Below the pieces are notes generated by a model. The model did no database searches. It was not told where the DNA came from and saw only the letters and a program-made list of their open reading frames with translations. Of a stretch of DNA of 50,570 nucleotides, positions 1 through 8,513 are shown piece by piece. Position numbers and translations under genes: made by a program. The DNA lies in NCBI RefSeq assembly GCF_014198245.1, contig NZ_JACIHE010000037.1:1-50570 (forward strand). Reading direction: 5' to 3'. Source of the stretch: Bradyrhizobium sp. cir1. GTDB lineage: Bacteria; Pseudomonadota; Alphaproteobacteria; Rhizobiales; Xanthobacteraceae. The first letter of the stretch is position 1. Each line of letters opens with the position of its first letter.

Positions 1-43
1 CTCTCGCCAAGGCATCGGCTGGTCCTCCCAGCCGACAGAGAAC

Positions 44-89
44 TGTCACCCATCCATCCGGTCTACTGTGTTACCTCTCTATCCGGTCT
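44..89 (+). repeat. Doubled insertion-sequence-like terminal repeat, left copy
   Basis: Two degenerate 21-bp units (44-64 and 69-89) share the pattern TGTyACC...ATCCGGTCT and sit 25 bp apart. The same doublet occurs in inverted orientation at 50481-50525. Paired short repeats beginning with TG are typical of ends of IS21- or IS481-type elements. No transposase is present, so this is a solo end or a remnant; the family assignment is from memory. Confidence 0.5.
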
Positions 90-96
90 GGACACA

Positions 97-260
97 GTGC
101 ACCCTCTCCCCTTGCGGGAGAGGGTGGCTTCGCGAATGCGAAGCCGGGTGAGGGGTCTCTCTCCGCGTGTCTATTTGCCTAGAGATGAGTTCGCCGAAGC
201 GACCCCTCATCCGGCGCTTCGCGCCACCTTCTCCCGCAGGGGGAGAAGGAAGAAGAGAGA
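97..260. repeat. Intergenic palindromic repeat (CACCCTCTCCC family)
   Basis: The block opens with an 11-bp perfect inverted repeat, CACCCTCTCCC ... GGGAGAGGGTG, around a 5-bp loop. It continues through GGGTGAGGGG and a second weaker palindrome near 229-250. The first 33 bp (97-129) are identical to 50357-50389, and a diverged relative lies at 34275-34435. This looks like a dispersed non-coding repeat. Open frames through it are not believable genes. Confidence 0.75.
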
Positions 261-1061
261 CTACCCCCTCCTCACGCTCGCCCCGCCATCCACCGGCAGC
301 GTCACACCCGTGACGAAGTTCGCCTCATCCGACGCCAGGAACAGCGCGGCGTTGGCGACGTCCCAGCCGGTGCCCATCTTCCTGCGCAGCGGCACCTTGC
401 TGTCGCGCTCGGCTTCGACCTCGGCGCGGGTCTTGTGCCATTCGCGGGCGCGGGTATCGACCGCCATCGGTGTGTTCATCAGGCCGGGCAGGATGACGTT
501 GGCGCGGATGCCGTATTCGGCGTTCTGGTAGGCGAGCTGCTCGGTGAAGGCGATCATCGCCGATTTCGTCGCCTTGTAGGCGACGTAAGGATACGTCGTG
601 ATCGCCGCCATCGAGGAGATGTTGATGATGGCGCCGCTCTTTTGCGCGCGCATGATCGGAATCACCTCCTTCGCCGCCAGGATGCAGCTCTTCAGATTGA
701 TGGCGACGACGCGGTCGAACGCCTCCTCGGTCAGTTGCAGCAATTCGGCATCGCCGCCGGCGAGACTCACGCCGACATTGTTGTGCAGCACGTCGATCCG
801 GCCCCAGCGCGTTTGCGCGTCCTTGACCATCGCCTTGATGTCGGCGGACTTCGTCACGTCGGCCTTGAAGGCTGCGGCGGTGCCGCCTTTCGCGGTGATC
901 ATCGCCACCGTTTCCTGCGCCGACTCCAGATGATGGTCGACGCACAGCACCTTCGCGCCTTCGCGCGCGAAGGTCAGCGCGGTGGCGCGGCCGTTGCCCA
1001 TGCCTTCGCCGGGGCTTTGCCCGGCCCCGACCACGATGGCGACCTTGTCATTCAAGCGCAT
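261..1061 (-). CDS. SDR family NAD-dependent oxidoreductase
   Basis: A 266-residue classical short-chain dehydrogenase/reductase. The N-terminal Rossmann turn is unusually glycine-rich (GAGQSPGEGMGNG, residues 12-24) instead of the plain TGxxxGIG. Asp42 at the end of the second strand suggests NAD(H) rather than NADP(H). The NNVG motif is at 94-97, and the catalytic set is complete: Asn122, Ser150, Tyr162 and Lys166 (YKATK). The end, VTGVTLPVDGGASVRRG, is typical of the family. The ATG at 1061 has GGGAG about 10 bp upstream. The gene is divergent from the cyo operon and stands alone, so the substrate cannot be deduced. Confidence 0.85.
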   Translation of the reverse strand: MRLNDKVAIVVGAGQSPGEGMGNGRATALTFAREGAKVLCVDHHLESAQETVAMITAKGGTAAAFKADVTKSADIKAMVKDAQTRWGRIDVLHNNVGVSLAGGDAELLQLTEEAFDRVVAINLKSCILAAKEVIPIMRAQKSGAIINISSMAAITTYPYVAYKATKSAMIAFTEQLAYQNAEYGIRANVILPGLMNTPMAVDTRAREWHKTRAEVEAERDSKVPLRRKMGTGWDVANAALFLASDEANFVTGVTLPVDGGASVRRG

Positions 1062-1311
1062 GTCAGTTCACTCCCGGGATCGGATCGTTCTCATTGTTTT
1101 CGTGCAGATTAGCAATCGCCCCGGCCGGAGAGAAGGCGCGGGCCCTGCGTTCATGTCATTGACATCACATGGAATTGCATGTTGCGGCCGACTGATTGCG
1201 CATGGCTGGCCCATGCGGTTCAGGAACCGTTTTCAGTCGATCGCGTTTGTTGCGGAGCCTTTCCCGCGCTAGGCTCTGTCCCGGGGCTTCCCAACCGCCA
1301 GTGGCTTGCCG

Positions 1312-2145
1312 ATGAATCTGCTCGACCCACAAGGGCCCGTGGCTGCGGCCAACAGCACCATCCTGGTCGATTCCGTCTTCATCATGCTCGTGATCGTGGT
1401 CCCGACCATTTTCGCGATTCTGGCCTTTGCGTTCTGGTTTCGCGCCTCGAATCCGAAAGCGCGTTACCAGCCTGACTTCGTCTACTCCGGCCGCGTCGAA
1501 ATGGTGGTTTGGTCGATTCCGGCGCTCACCGTGATCTTGCTCGGCGGCGTCGCCTGGATCGGCTCGCATCAGCTCGATCCTGCCGCGCCGGTGCCCGGCA
1601 CCGGCAGCTCGATGCGAATTCAGGCCGTCTCGCTCGACTGGAAGTGGCTGTTCATCTATCCGGACCAGCGCATCGCCACCGTCAACACGCTGACGGTGCC
1701 GGCCGGCGCCGAGCTGAATTTCCAGCTGACCTCGTCGAGCGTGATGAACACGTTCTTCATCCCGCAGCTCGGCAGCATGATCTACACCATGAACGGCATG
1801 GTGACGCGGCTGAACCTGCGCGCGGACAACGAGGGCAAGCTGCAGGGGATCTCGGCGCATTTCTCCGGCGACGGCTTTCCCGACATGATGTTCGACGTCA
1901 ATGTGATCTCGGCGCTGGCGTTTCCCGACTGGGTGGCGAGCACGGCGAAGTCCGATGTCGTGCTGAACGAGGACAGCTACAAGAAGCTGATGCAGCAGGG
2001 TATCGAGCGGGGCCGGCCGACCTACCGCCTCGAAGACCCGCGCCTGTTCGACCTGATCGCGACCCAGCACATTCCGCCAGGGCCCGGCCCCGAGCTGATG
2101 TCGGATGCCGGCCGGCCGCACAGTGGAGGCCACGATGCTCGGTAA
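1312..2145 (+). CDS. cyoA: Cytochrome bo3 quinol oxidase subunit II (CyoA)
   Basis: Subunit II of a heme-copper quinol oxidase, 277 residues from the ATG at 1312. Two transmembrane segments lie near residues 18-42 and 64-85, followed by a periplasmic cupredoxin domain. The region where cytochrome c oxidases carry the CuA Cys/His/Met ligands reads ISAHFSGDGFPDMM and has no cysteine, which marks a quinol rather than cytochrome c oxidase. MDWKWLFIYP-like and SVMNTFFIPQLGS motifs match CyoA. The enterobacterial protein is a lipoprotein with a signal peptide ahead of LLDP; here an in-frame stop at 1270-1272 leaves no room for one, and no good ribosome site is visible, so the start is uncertain. 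The gene overlaps cyoB by 11 bp. Confidence 0.9.
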   Translation: MNLLDPQGPVAAANSTILVDSVFIMLVIVVPTIFAILAFAFWFRASNPKARYQPDFVYSGRVEMVVWSIPALTVILLGGVAWIGSHQLDPAAPVPGTGSSMRIQAVSLDWKWLFIYPDQRIATVNTLTVPAGAELNFQLTSSSVMNTFFIPQLGSMIYTMNGMVTRLNLRADNEGKLQGISAHFSGDGFPDMMFDVNVISALAFPDWVASTAKSDVVLNEDSYKKLMQQGIERGRPTYRLEDPRLFDLIATQHIPPGPGPELMSDAGRPHSGGHDAR

Positions 2146-4135
2146 GCTCGACTGGTCGGCCATTCCGTTCGATCAGCCCATTCCGCTCGTCGCGGGCGCG
2201 GTGGTGCTGGTGGCGATCCTCGCCGTGCTGATCTGGGTCGTGGTGAAGGGGCATCTGCCCTATCTCTGGCATGAATGGATCACCAGCGTCGATCACAAGC
2301 GCATCGGCGTCATGTACATCCTGCTGGCCTCGGTGATGCTGCTGCGCGGCGGCAGCGATGCCATCATGATGCGGATCCAGCAGGCGGTCGCCTACCAGTC
2401 GCAAGGCTATCTACCGCCGGAGCACTACAACCAGATATTCTCGGCGCACGGCACCATCATGATCTTCTTCGTGGCGATGCCGTTCGTGATCGGGCTGATG
2501 AATCTCGTCGTGCCGCTCCAGCTCGGCGTCCGCGACGTCGCGTTTCCGACGCTCAATTCGGTCGGCTTCTGGCTGACCGCGACCGGCGCGCTGCTGGTCA
2601 ACATCTCGCTGGTGGTCGGCGAGTTCGCGCGCACCGGCTGGCTCGCCTTTCCGCCACTCTCGGGACTGTCCTATTCACCCGGCGTCGGCGTCGACTATTA
2701 CGCCTGGTCGCTGCAAATCTCCGGCGTCGGCACGCTGGTCGCCGGCATCAATCTCGTCACCACCGTGCTGAAGCTGCGCACCAGGGGCATGAACTATCTG
2801 CGTATGCCGATGTTCTGCTGGACCACGCTGGCTTCGAATCTCCTCATCGTCGCGGCCTTCCCGATCCTCACCGCGACGCTCGCGATGCTGTTGCTTGACC
2901 GCTATCTCGGCTTCCACTTCTTTACGAATGAGGCCGGCGGCAACGTCATGATGTTCATGAACCTGATCTGGGCCTGGGGTCATCCGGAGGTCTATATCCT
3001 CGTGCTGCCGGCCTTCGGCATTTTCTCCGAAGTCGTGTCGACCTTCTCGGGCAAGGCGCTGTTCGGCTACCGCTCGATGGTGCTTGCGACCATGGCGATC
3101 TGCGTCGTCTCCTTCATGGTCTGGCTGCACCATTTCTTCACCATGGGCGCAGGGCCGGACGTCAATGCCATCTTCGGCATCGCCAGCATGATCATCGCGA
3201 TACCGACCGGCGTGAAGATCTACAACTGGCTGTTCACGATGTATGGCGGCCGCATCCGCTTCGCGACGCCGATGCTGTGGTCGGTCGGCTTCATGGTCAC
3301 CTTCATCATCGGCGGCCTGACGGGCGTGCTGGTCGCGGTGCCGCCGGCGGACTTCATGCTCCACAACAGCATGTTCCTGGTCGCCCACTTCCACAACGTC
3401 ATCATCGGCGGCGTGCTGTTCGGGGCCTTCGCCGGGTTCGAATACTGGTTTCCGAAGGCGTTCGGCTTCCGTCTCGACGAGCGCTGGGGCAAGGCGGCGT
3501 TCTGGTTCACCTTCACAGGCTTCTACGTCACCTTCATGCCGCTCTATATCGCCGGCATGCTCGGCATGACCAGACGCTTGCAGCACTACGACGTCGCGGC
3601 CTGGCGGCCCTGGATGATCGTTGCGGCGGTCGGCATGGCGGTGCTGACGATCGGGGTGATCTGCCAGATCATGCAGCTCGTGGTCAGCATCCGCAATCGC
3701 GAGGCATTGCGCGACCGCACCGGCGATCCCTGGGACGGCCGCTCACTGGAATGGGCGACGTCCTCGCCGCCGCCAGTGTTCAACTTCGCTTTCAATCCCG
3801 ACGTGCGCGGCGAGGACGCCTATTGGGACATGAAGATCCATGCCCGGCAGCAATCGTTCGAGCATGAAGAGCCCGAATATCAGGATATCGAGATGCCCCG
3901 GAACTCGCCGACCGGGTTCGTCTGCGCGTTCTTTGCCTCGATCATGGGCTTTGCGCTGATCTGGCACATCTGGTGGATGGTGATCCTGGGCGGTATCGGC
4001 GCGTTCGCGACCTTCGTCGTGTTCGCCTGGCGCGACCATGACGAATACGTCATTCCAGCCGCGGAGGTCGCCCACATCGATCGCGTCAATCTCGAGGAGC
4101 GGCGCAGCCTCGTCAGCATGGCGGGAGCGGTCTGA
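2135..4135 (+). CDS. cyoB: Cytochrome bo3 quinol oxidase subunit I (CyoB)
   Basis: Catalytic subunit that oxidises ubiquinol, reduces oxygen and pumps protons in the inner membrane; 666 residues, close to the 663 of E. coli CyoB. Quinone-site residues Arg71, Asp75, His97 and Gln100 are present, as are a low-spin heme His in SAHG (105), the His-Tyr pair in WAWGHPEVY, CuB ligands in LHHFF, and the AHFHN heme ligands. The C-terminal extension GDPWDGRSLEWATSSPPP is typical of CyoB. ATG 2135 is preferred over the in-frame ATG at 2105 because GTGGAGG lies 6 bp upstream. The gene overlaps cyoA by 11 bp and cyoC at an ATG/TGA junction. Confidence 0.97.
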   Translation: MLGKLDWSAIPFDQPIPLVAGAVVLVAILAVLIWVVVKGHLPYLWHEWITSVDHKRIGVMYILLASVMLLRGGSDAIMMRIQQAVAYQSQGYLPPEHYNQIFSAHGTIMIFFVAMPFVIGLMNLVVPLQLGVRDVAFPTLNSVGFWLTATGALLVNISLVVGEFARTGWLAFPPLSGLSYSPGVGVDYYAWSLQISGVGTLVAGINLVTTVLKLRTRGMNYLRMPMFCWTTLASNLLIVAAFPILTATLAMLLLDRYLGFHFFTNEAGGNVMMFMNLIWAWGHPEVYILVLPAFGIFSEVVSTFSGKALFGYRSMVLATMAICVVSFMVWLHHFFTMGAGPDVNAIFGIASMIIAIPTGVKIYNWLFTMYGGRIRFATPMLWSVGFMVTFIIGGLTGVLVAVPPADFMLHNSMFLVAHFHNVIIGGVLFGAFAGFEYWFPKAFGFRLDERWGKAAFWFTFTGFYVTFMPLYIAGMLGMTRRLQHYDVAAWRPWMIVAAVGMAVLTIGVICQIMQLVVSIRNREALRDRTGDPWDGRSLEWATSSPPPVFNFAFNPDVRGEDAYWDMKIHARQQSFEHEEPEYQDIEMPRNSPTGFVCAFFASIMGFALIWHIWWMVILGGIGAFATFVVFAWRDHDEYVIPAAEVAHIDRVNLEERRSLVSMAGAV

Positions 4136-4776
4136 TGTCGATGACGGCAACCGTCGGCCATGCCCACGCCGATCCCCATCACATCGGCGTCGTCATCGAG
4201 CATCCCGGGCCGGCGTCGAAGCGGATCGTCACCGCTTACGGTTTCTGGGTCTTCCTGCTCTCCGACATCGTGATGTTCTCCTGCTTCTTTGCGGCCTATG
4301 CGGTGCTATCCGGCCAGACCGCGGATGGCCCGAAGGGCTCGGAGATCTTCGAGCAGCGAAATGTTGCCATCGAGACGGTCTGCCTGCTACTGTCGAGCTT
4401 CACCTGCGGAATGGCCAGCATTGCCGCCGACGTACGCAACCGGCTCTGGTTCTACCTCGGCATGGCCGTGACCTGCGTGCTCGGCCTGATTTTCCTGACC
4501 ATCGAGTTCCGCGAGTTTGCCGATCTCGTCGCACGCGGCTATGGCCCGTCGCGCAGCGCGTTCCTGACCTCGTTCTTCTCGCTGGTCGGCTGCCACGGCC
4601 TGCACGTCTCCGCCGGCGTGCTCTGGCTGCTCACCATGATGGCCCAGGTCTTTGCGAAAGGCTTTCGCGCCGACGTGTTGCGGCGGATGATGTGCTTTGC
4701 GCTGTTCTGGCATGCGCTCGACATCATCTGGGTCGGGGTGTTCTCGGTGGTCTACCTGCTTGGGGGTGCCCCATGA
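4135..4776 (+). CDS. cyoC: Cytochrome bo3 quinol oxidase subunit III (CyoC)
   Basis: A 213-residue integral membrane protein with five predicted helices, matching the CyoC length and pattern. A short hydrophilic histidine-rich N-terminus (HAHADPHH) is followed by TAYGFWVFLLSDIVMFSCFFAAYAV. Later come HGLHVSAGVLW and the terminal FALFWHALDIIWVGVFSVVYLLG, both family signatures. The start codon overlaps the cyoB stop (TGATG), and its stop overlaps the cyoD start (ATGA), so translation is probably coupled. The role is assembly and stability of the oxidase; it carries no redox centre. Confidence 0.95.
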   Translation: MSMTATVGHAHADPHHIGVVIEHPGPASKRIVTAYGFWVFLLSDIVMFSCFFAAYAVLSGQTADGPKGSEIFEQRNVAIETVCLLLSSFTCGMASIAADVRNRLWFYLGMAVTCVLGLIFLTIEFREFADLVARGYGPSRSAFLTSFFSLVGCHGLHVSAGVLWLLTMMAQVFAKGFRADVLRRMMCFALFWHALDIIWVGVFSVVYLLGGAP

Positions 4777-5162
4777 GCGATCAGACGCATATTCCGGCCG
4801 GGCACGATCTTGCGCCGGGCGAGGAAGAGCAGCATAGCGTCGGTGAGCGGATCCTGGGTTACGTCGTCGGTCTTGTTCTGGCGCTGTTGCTCACGGCGAC
4901 GTCGTTCTTCATCGCCGGCACCGATCTGGTCTGGCAGCCTTCGATCCCGGTCGCGCTGATCGTGCTGGCGATCGCGCAAATGGGCGTGCACCTGGTGTTC
5001 TTCCTGCACATCACCACGGGCCCTGATAACACCAACAACGTGCTGGCGCTGGCCTTCGGACTGCTGGTCGTGTTCCTGGTGGTCGGCGGCACCGTCTGGA
5101 TCATGTCGCATCTGAACGGGAACATGCCGCCGATGGACCAGATCATGCGGATGCGGACGTAG
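4773..5162 (+). CDS. cyoD: Cytochrome bo3 quinol oxidase subunit IV (CyoD)
   Basis: Small fourth subunit, 129 residues with three predicted transmembrane helices. The segment LAIAQMGVHLVFFLHI is the CyoD signature, followed by a helix ending in GGTVWIMSHLNGNMPP. It completes a cyoABCD operon in which all junctions overlap. A cyoE heme O synthase gene, which often follows, is absent; the next gene lies on the opposite strand after a hairpin. Membrane-assembly role inferred from the family. Confidence 0.93.
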   Translation: MSDQTHIPAGHDLAPGEEEQHSVGERILGYVVGLVLALLLTATSFFIAGTDLVWQPSIPVALIVLAIAQMGVHLVFFLHITTGPDNTNNVLALAFGLLVVFLVVGGTVWIMSHLNGNMPPMDQIMRMRT

Positions 5163-5179
5163 AGACCCAAAAAAGAAGA

Positions 5180-5202
5180 GCCGCTTGTGGATGACAAGCG
5201 GC
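5180..5202 (-). terminator. Rho-independent terminator, probably for the nuclease-like gene
   Basis: A perfect 9-bp stem (GCCGCTTGT / ACAAGCGGC) with a 5-bp loop. On the minus strand it is followed by CTTCTTTTTTGGG, a good uridine tract, so it should end transcription from the leftward gene at 5376-6164. On the plus strand there is no T run, so its effect on the cyo operon is unclear. Confidence 0.6.
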
Positions 5203-5375
5203 CCAAGTCTAGGGAGGAAACGCCCGAGCAAAGCCAATCCGATGAGGATCGTCTGCCAAGGAAGCGCTCGCGCAAAGCGCGTGCGCACTTTGATAAGTGC
5301 AGCAACTCCCGACGAAGTTCAATTCCGGATCAATACGGTCTCGGACTACCACTCACGCGTGCGCGAAGGAATTTT

Positions 5376-6164
5376 TCACTTTGGCGGGCGGCAATTATAG
5401 GCCTTGCGGAAGCCGGCGGCCTGGGCGTCGTCCTCGGAGCAGAACCAGCGGTCCGGCTTGGTGGTTGCCGGATAGCTCGGGCATCCCCGCAGATGATAGA
5501 TGCCGATATTGCCGGTGACGCGGGCACGCACCGCGAGCTTGCCCTTGATGCTGCAACTCGGCGGCATCGTCAGCTCATCCGGGAACAGCACGGCACGGAT
5601 CTCCTTGTCGCGATCGGAGCGGCAGGCGGCCCCCAGCAGCGCACCGTCCTTCTTGCCGCTGCGAAATTCTTGCGGCGCAACAAAGCAGCCCTTCCAGATC
5701 CCGGCCGCGGCCGTCTTCGCCTCGGACGCCGCCGGCTTGACGTTCGCCTTGATCGGCTCGCGAGCGATGGCATAGCCGAGCTTGACCAGTTGCTCGTTCA
5801 AGGTCGCCTTGTCGCCCTCGGCCGTGCAGATGGCGCGGTGGCGCTTGCCGAAGCTCTTTTCCGGCCCGACATCGTCGCAGCGCACGGAGCGCTTGTTGAT
5901 CAGCTTCGTCAGCTGATCGCGGGCCTCGATGCCGCAGGTCCAGGGATCGGCGTGATCGTCGATGCAGACCTGGTCCAGCTCGGGCGCGTCGACGCCGTCG
6001 AGCCGGTAGGTGACGTCGCCGAGCTGGATGGAGTTGCCGTCGCGGGCCGTCGCGGCAGCGGTCAGCGCGGAGGCCGGCTCGGAAGAGACCAGAAATCCGG
6101 ACAAGACGAAAAATAAAACGAGCGCAAAAGCGCGGGCGGCGGCAAAGAAATTTCGGAAGGACAT
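5376..6164 (-). CDS. Exported thermonuclease-family (SNase-like) protein
   Basis: 262 residues with an N-terminal signal peptide (hydrophobic 11-27, likely cleavage after ASA near 33). An SNase-like OB fold follows: Asp42, Arg54, Asp59 and Glu62 in RLDGVDAPE match staphylococcal nuclease positions 21, 35, 40 and 43. The usual YGR of the second catalytic arginine reads FGK (Lys107) followed by RHR, so nuclease activity is uncertain. The C-terminal 50 residues (IYHLRGCPSY...WFCSEDDAQAAGFRKAYNC) form a cysteine-paired module seen at the end of some SNase-like and Ada-type zinc domains. The gene is isolated and ends at a hairpin. Confidence 0.75.
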   Translation of the reverse strand: MSFRNFFAAARAFALVLFFVLSGFLVSSEPASALTAAATARDGNSIQLGDVTYRLDGVDAPELDQVCIDDHADPWTCGIEARDQLTKLINKRSVRCDDVGPEKSFGKRHRAICTAEGDKATLNEQLVKLGYAIAREPIKANVKPAASEAKTAAAGIWKGCFVAPQEFRSGKKDGALLGAACRSDRDKEIRAVLFPDELTMPPSCSIKGKLAVRARVTGNIGIYHLRGCPSYPATTKPDRWFCSEDDAQAAGFRKAYNCRPPK

Positions 6165-6364
6165 GCGGTCTCGCTATCGATGGCTCGTGCGCCCTGTTCC
6201 TAGCATCCGGACGTGTCGATACCAATGGTCTGCGCCCTGCGAAGTGCGACATTCCGGCCTCACGGCTTTACTCGGCTGCGGCTCTGCCCCTATCGTTTGC
6301 CGGCCTCGCGGAGCGCGAAAGGCCGAATCGCCCGGTAAGCGGCGAGGGGGAGGACAAGGTTGCG

Positions 6365-7963
6365 ATGAAAGATCCCGTGGACGTCCTGATCATCGGTGCC
6401 GGCGCTTCGGGCGCTGCGGTGGCGTGGTCGCTGGCCGAGACCAAGATGCACATTCTTTGCCTGGAGCAGGGCGGCTGGATGAACCCGGCGGAATATCCCA
6501 GCACGGGCCGGGATTGGGAAGCCAAGTTCTACGGCGAGTGGTCGTCGAGCCCCAACGTCCGCGGCCGGCCCGAGGACTATCCGATCAACGACGACAATTC
6601 GCCGATCAAGGTCGTCAACTACAATGCGGTCGGCGGCTCCACTGTGATGTACACTGCGCACTGGCCGCGGCTGCACCCTTCCGATTTCAAGGTGAAGACG
6701 CTCGACGGCGTCGCCGACGACTGGCCGATCGACTACGACGCGCTGACCCCGTTCTTCGAAGAGAACGATCGCATGATGGGCACGTCGGGGCTATCTGGCG
6801 ATCCGCTCTCGCCGCTGACGCATCCGCCGATGCCGCAGCAGCCGATGGGATTGTCCGGCGCCATCATCGGCAAGGCTATGAACAAGCTCGGCTGGCACTG
6901 GTGGCCGTCGGACACCACGGTCGCGACCATGGACTATGAGGGCCGCGCGCGCTGCATCAATCTCGGCCATTGCACGCCGGCCTGCGCGCAGGGCGCGAAG
7001 TCCTCCACCGACATCACTTATTGGCCGCACGCGGTCCGCGCCGGCGTCGAGTTGCGCACCCATTGCCGGGTGCGCGAAATCACGACCGACGAGAACGGCA
7101 TGGCCTCGGGCGTGGTCTATTACGACAAGGACGGCGTCGAGCAGTTTCAGCCCGCGCATGTCGTCATCATCGCCTGCAACGGCGTCGGCACGCCGCGGCT
7201 GCTCCTCAACTCGGCGTCCGGCCGCTTCCCGAACGGCCTTGCCAATTCGTCCGGCCTCGTCGGCAAGAACCTGATGTTCCACCCCTATGCGCAGATCTAC
7301 GGCTATGTGAAGGAGCCGACCGACTCTAACCGCGCGCCGCCGACCTGCCTATGGAGCAAGGAGTGGTACGACACCGACCTGTCGCGCGGCTTCGTGCGCG
7401 GCTACGGCGTTCAGTTCGTGCGCGGGGCGGGGCCGGTGTTCGAGGCCGTCGTCAGCGAGCAGAAGGGCATCTTGCCCTGGGGCGAGGATCATCATCGCGT
7501 CTTCCGCAAACTCAACGGCCACCGCTTGGGTTTCTCCGCGATCTGCGAGGACCTGCCGGAGGAGCACAATCAGGTCACGCTCGATCCTGTCCTGAAGGAC
7601 AGCCACGGCATTCCCGCGCCGAAGATCGACTACACGATCAGCGAGAACAGCCGGAAGATGATGGAGCATGCACTCGCCCGCGGCCGGGAGTTTCTCGAGA
7701 CCGCAGGGGCGACCGATATCTGCGTCAACTCGCCGATCCCCTGGGGCGGCTGGCATCTGCTCGGCACGGCGCGGATGGGCACCGATCCCGAGCGCTCCGT
7801 CGTTAACGAATGGGGCCGCTCGCACGACGTCAAGAACCTCTTCATCGTCGACGGCAGCATCTTCGTCACCTCCGGCGGGGTAAATCCGACCTCCACCATC
7901 CAGGCCCTCGCGCTCTACATCGCCAACCAGATGAAGCAGCGCCTCGCCAATTTATTCGACTAG
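6365..7963 (+). CDS. GMC family FAD-dependent oxidoreductase (polyol or sugar dehydrogenase type)
   Basis: A 532-residue glucose-methanol-choline flavoprotein. FAD ADP-binding loop IIGAGASGAAVAWSLAE is at residues 9-25. A Cys-rich segment near 198-210 (RCINLGHCTPAC) resembles the cluster segment of membrane-linked gluconate, glucose and sorbitol dehydrogenases. The C-terminal active-site block has WHLLGTARMG, then IVDGSIFVTSGGVNPTSTIQALA. GGGGAGGA lies about 10 bp before ATG 6365. Nine bp downstream is a gluconate-dehydrogenase-subunit-3-like gene, supporting a two-subunit quinone-linked dehydrogenase. No signal peptide is seen, and no cytochrome subunit is encoded nearby. The substrate is unknown. 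Confidence 0.85.
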   Translation: MKDPVDVLIIGAGASGAAVAWSLAETKMHILCLEQGGWMNPAEYPSTGRDWEAKFYGEWSSSPNVRGRPEDYPINDDNSPIKVVNYNAVGGSTVMYTAHWPRLHPSDFKVKTLDGVADDWPIDYDALTPFFEENDRMMGTSGLSGDPLSPLTHPPMPQQPMGLSGAIIGKAMNKLGWHWWPSDTTVATMDYEGRARCINLGHCTPACAQGAKSSTDITYWPHAVRAGVELRTHCRVREITTDENGMASGVVYYDKDGVEQFQPAHVVIIACNGVGTPRLLLNSASGRFPNGLANSSGLVGKNLMFHPYAQIYGYVKEPTDSNRAPPTCLWSKEWYDTDLSRGFVRGYGVQFVRGAGPVFEAVVSEQKGILPWGEDHHRVFRKLNGHRLGFSAICEDLPEEHNQVTLDPVLKDSHGIPAPKIDYTISENSRKMMEHALARGREFLETAGATDICVNSPIPWGGWHLLGTARMGTDPERSVVNEWGRSHDVKNLFIVDGSIFVTSGGVNPTSTIQALALYIANQMKQRLANLFD

Positions 7964-7972
7964 AGGACCGAC

Positions 7973-8422
7973 ATGTCCGGGCAGATGACCCTCACGCCGC
8001 GGCAGCGCCAGGACTTGCGCATCATTGCCGGGATGATCATTCCACCGAGCGAGGAATATCGCGTCCCCGGCGCCGATGACGAGATCATCCAGGCCGACAT
8101 CCTTGCAACCCTCGGCCGGGACACCAGGCCGGTCGCGGCGGCGCTCGACCACCTGGCGCGGCTCGCGGGGATGCCGCTCGCCGACCTCGCGCCCGACACG
8201 CGCGACGGCGTTGCCCAGCAGTTCCGGTCGACCGGTGGCGTCGCTGCGGCAACCCTCGTTCGCGTCGTGTTGCAATGCTACTACCGCGACGACCGCGTGC
8301 TGCGTTCGCTCGGGCTGGAGCTGCGTGCGCCGTTCCCGAAGGGCCATGTGCTCCCGGATGGGGACTGGTCGCTGCTCGATCCGGTCAAGGCGAGGGCAGG
8401 CACGCTGCGGCGGGCGCCCTAG
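7973..8422 (+). CDS. Gluconate 2-dehydrogenase subunit 3-like small subunit
   Basis: 149 residues, helical, starting LTPRQRQDLRIIAGMIIPPSEEYRVPGADD, the family's recognisable opening (IIPP...PGADD). Its partner is the GMC flavoprotein 9 bp upstream; in related enzymes this subunit is needed for maturation or export of the large subunit. Family members usually carry a Tat signal, which is missing here, so the complex may be cytoplasmic or use another route. The in-frame start has only a weak AGAGGA ahead of it. Co-transcription is inferred from spacing. Confidence 0.75.
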   Translation: MSGQMTLTPRQRQDLRIIAGMIIPPSEEYRVPGADDEIIQADILATLGRDTRPVAAALDHLARLAGMPLADLAPDTRDGVAQQFRSTGGVAAATLVRVVLQCYYRDDRVLRSLGLELRAPFPKGHVLPDGDWSLLDPVKARAGTLRRAP

Positions 8423-8513
8423 CCACCTGGCCAGTCCAGCCCCGCGCCCTGGTCGGGTCCCTTGCGCCGGAGGGAACAGGCCACCATCTGTGTGAGCCTC
8501 AAGGACTCTTGCC

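Noticed and set aside
97..531. Open frame through the left repeat and into the SDR gene
   Set aside because: It consists of repeat sequence and the antisense of the dehydrogenase.
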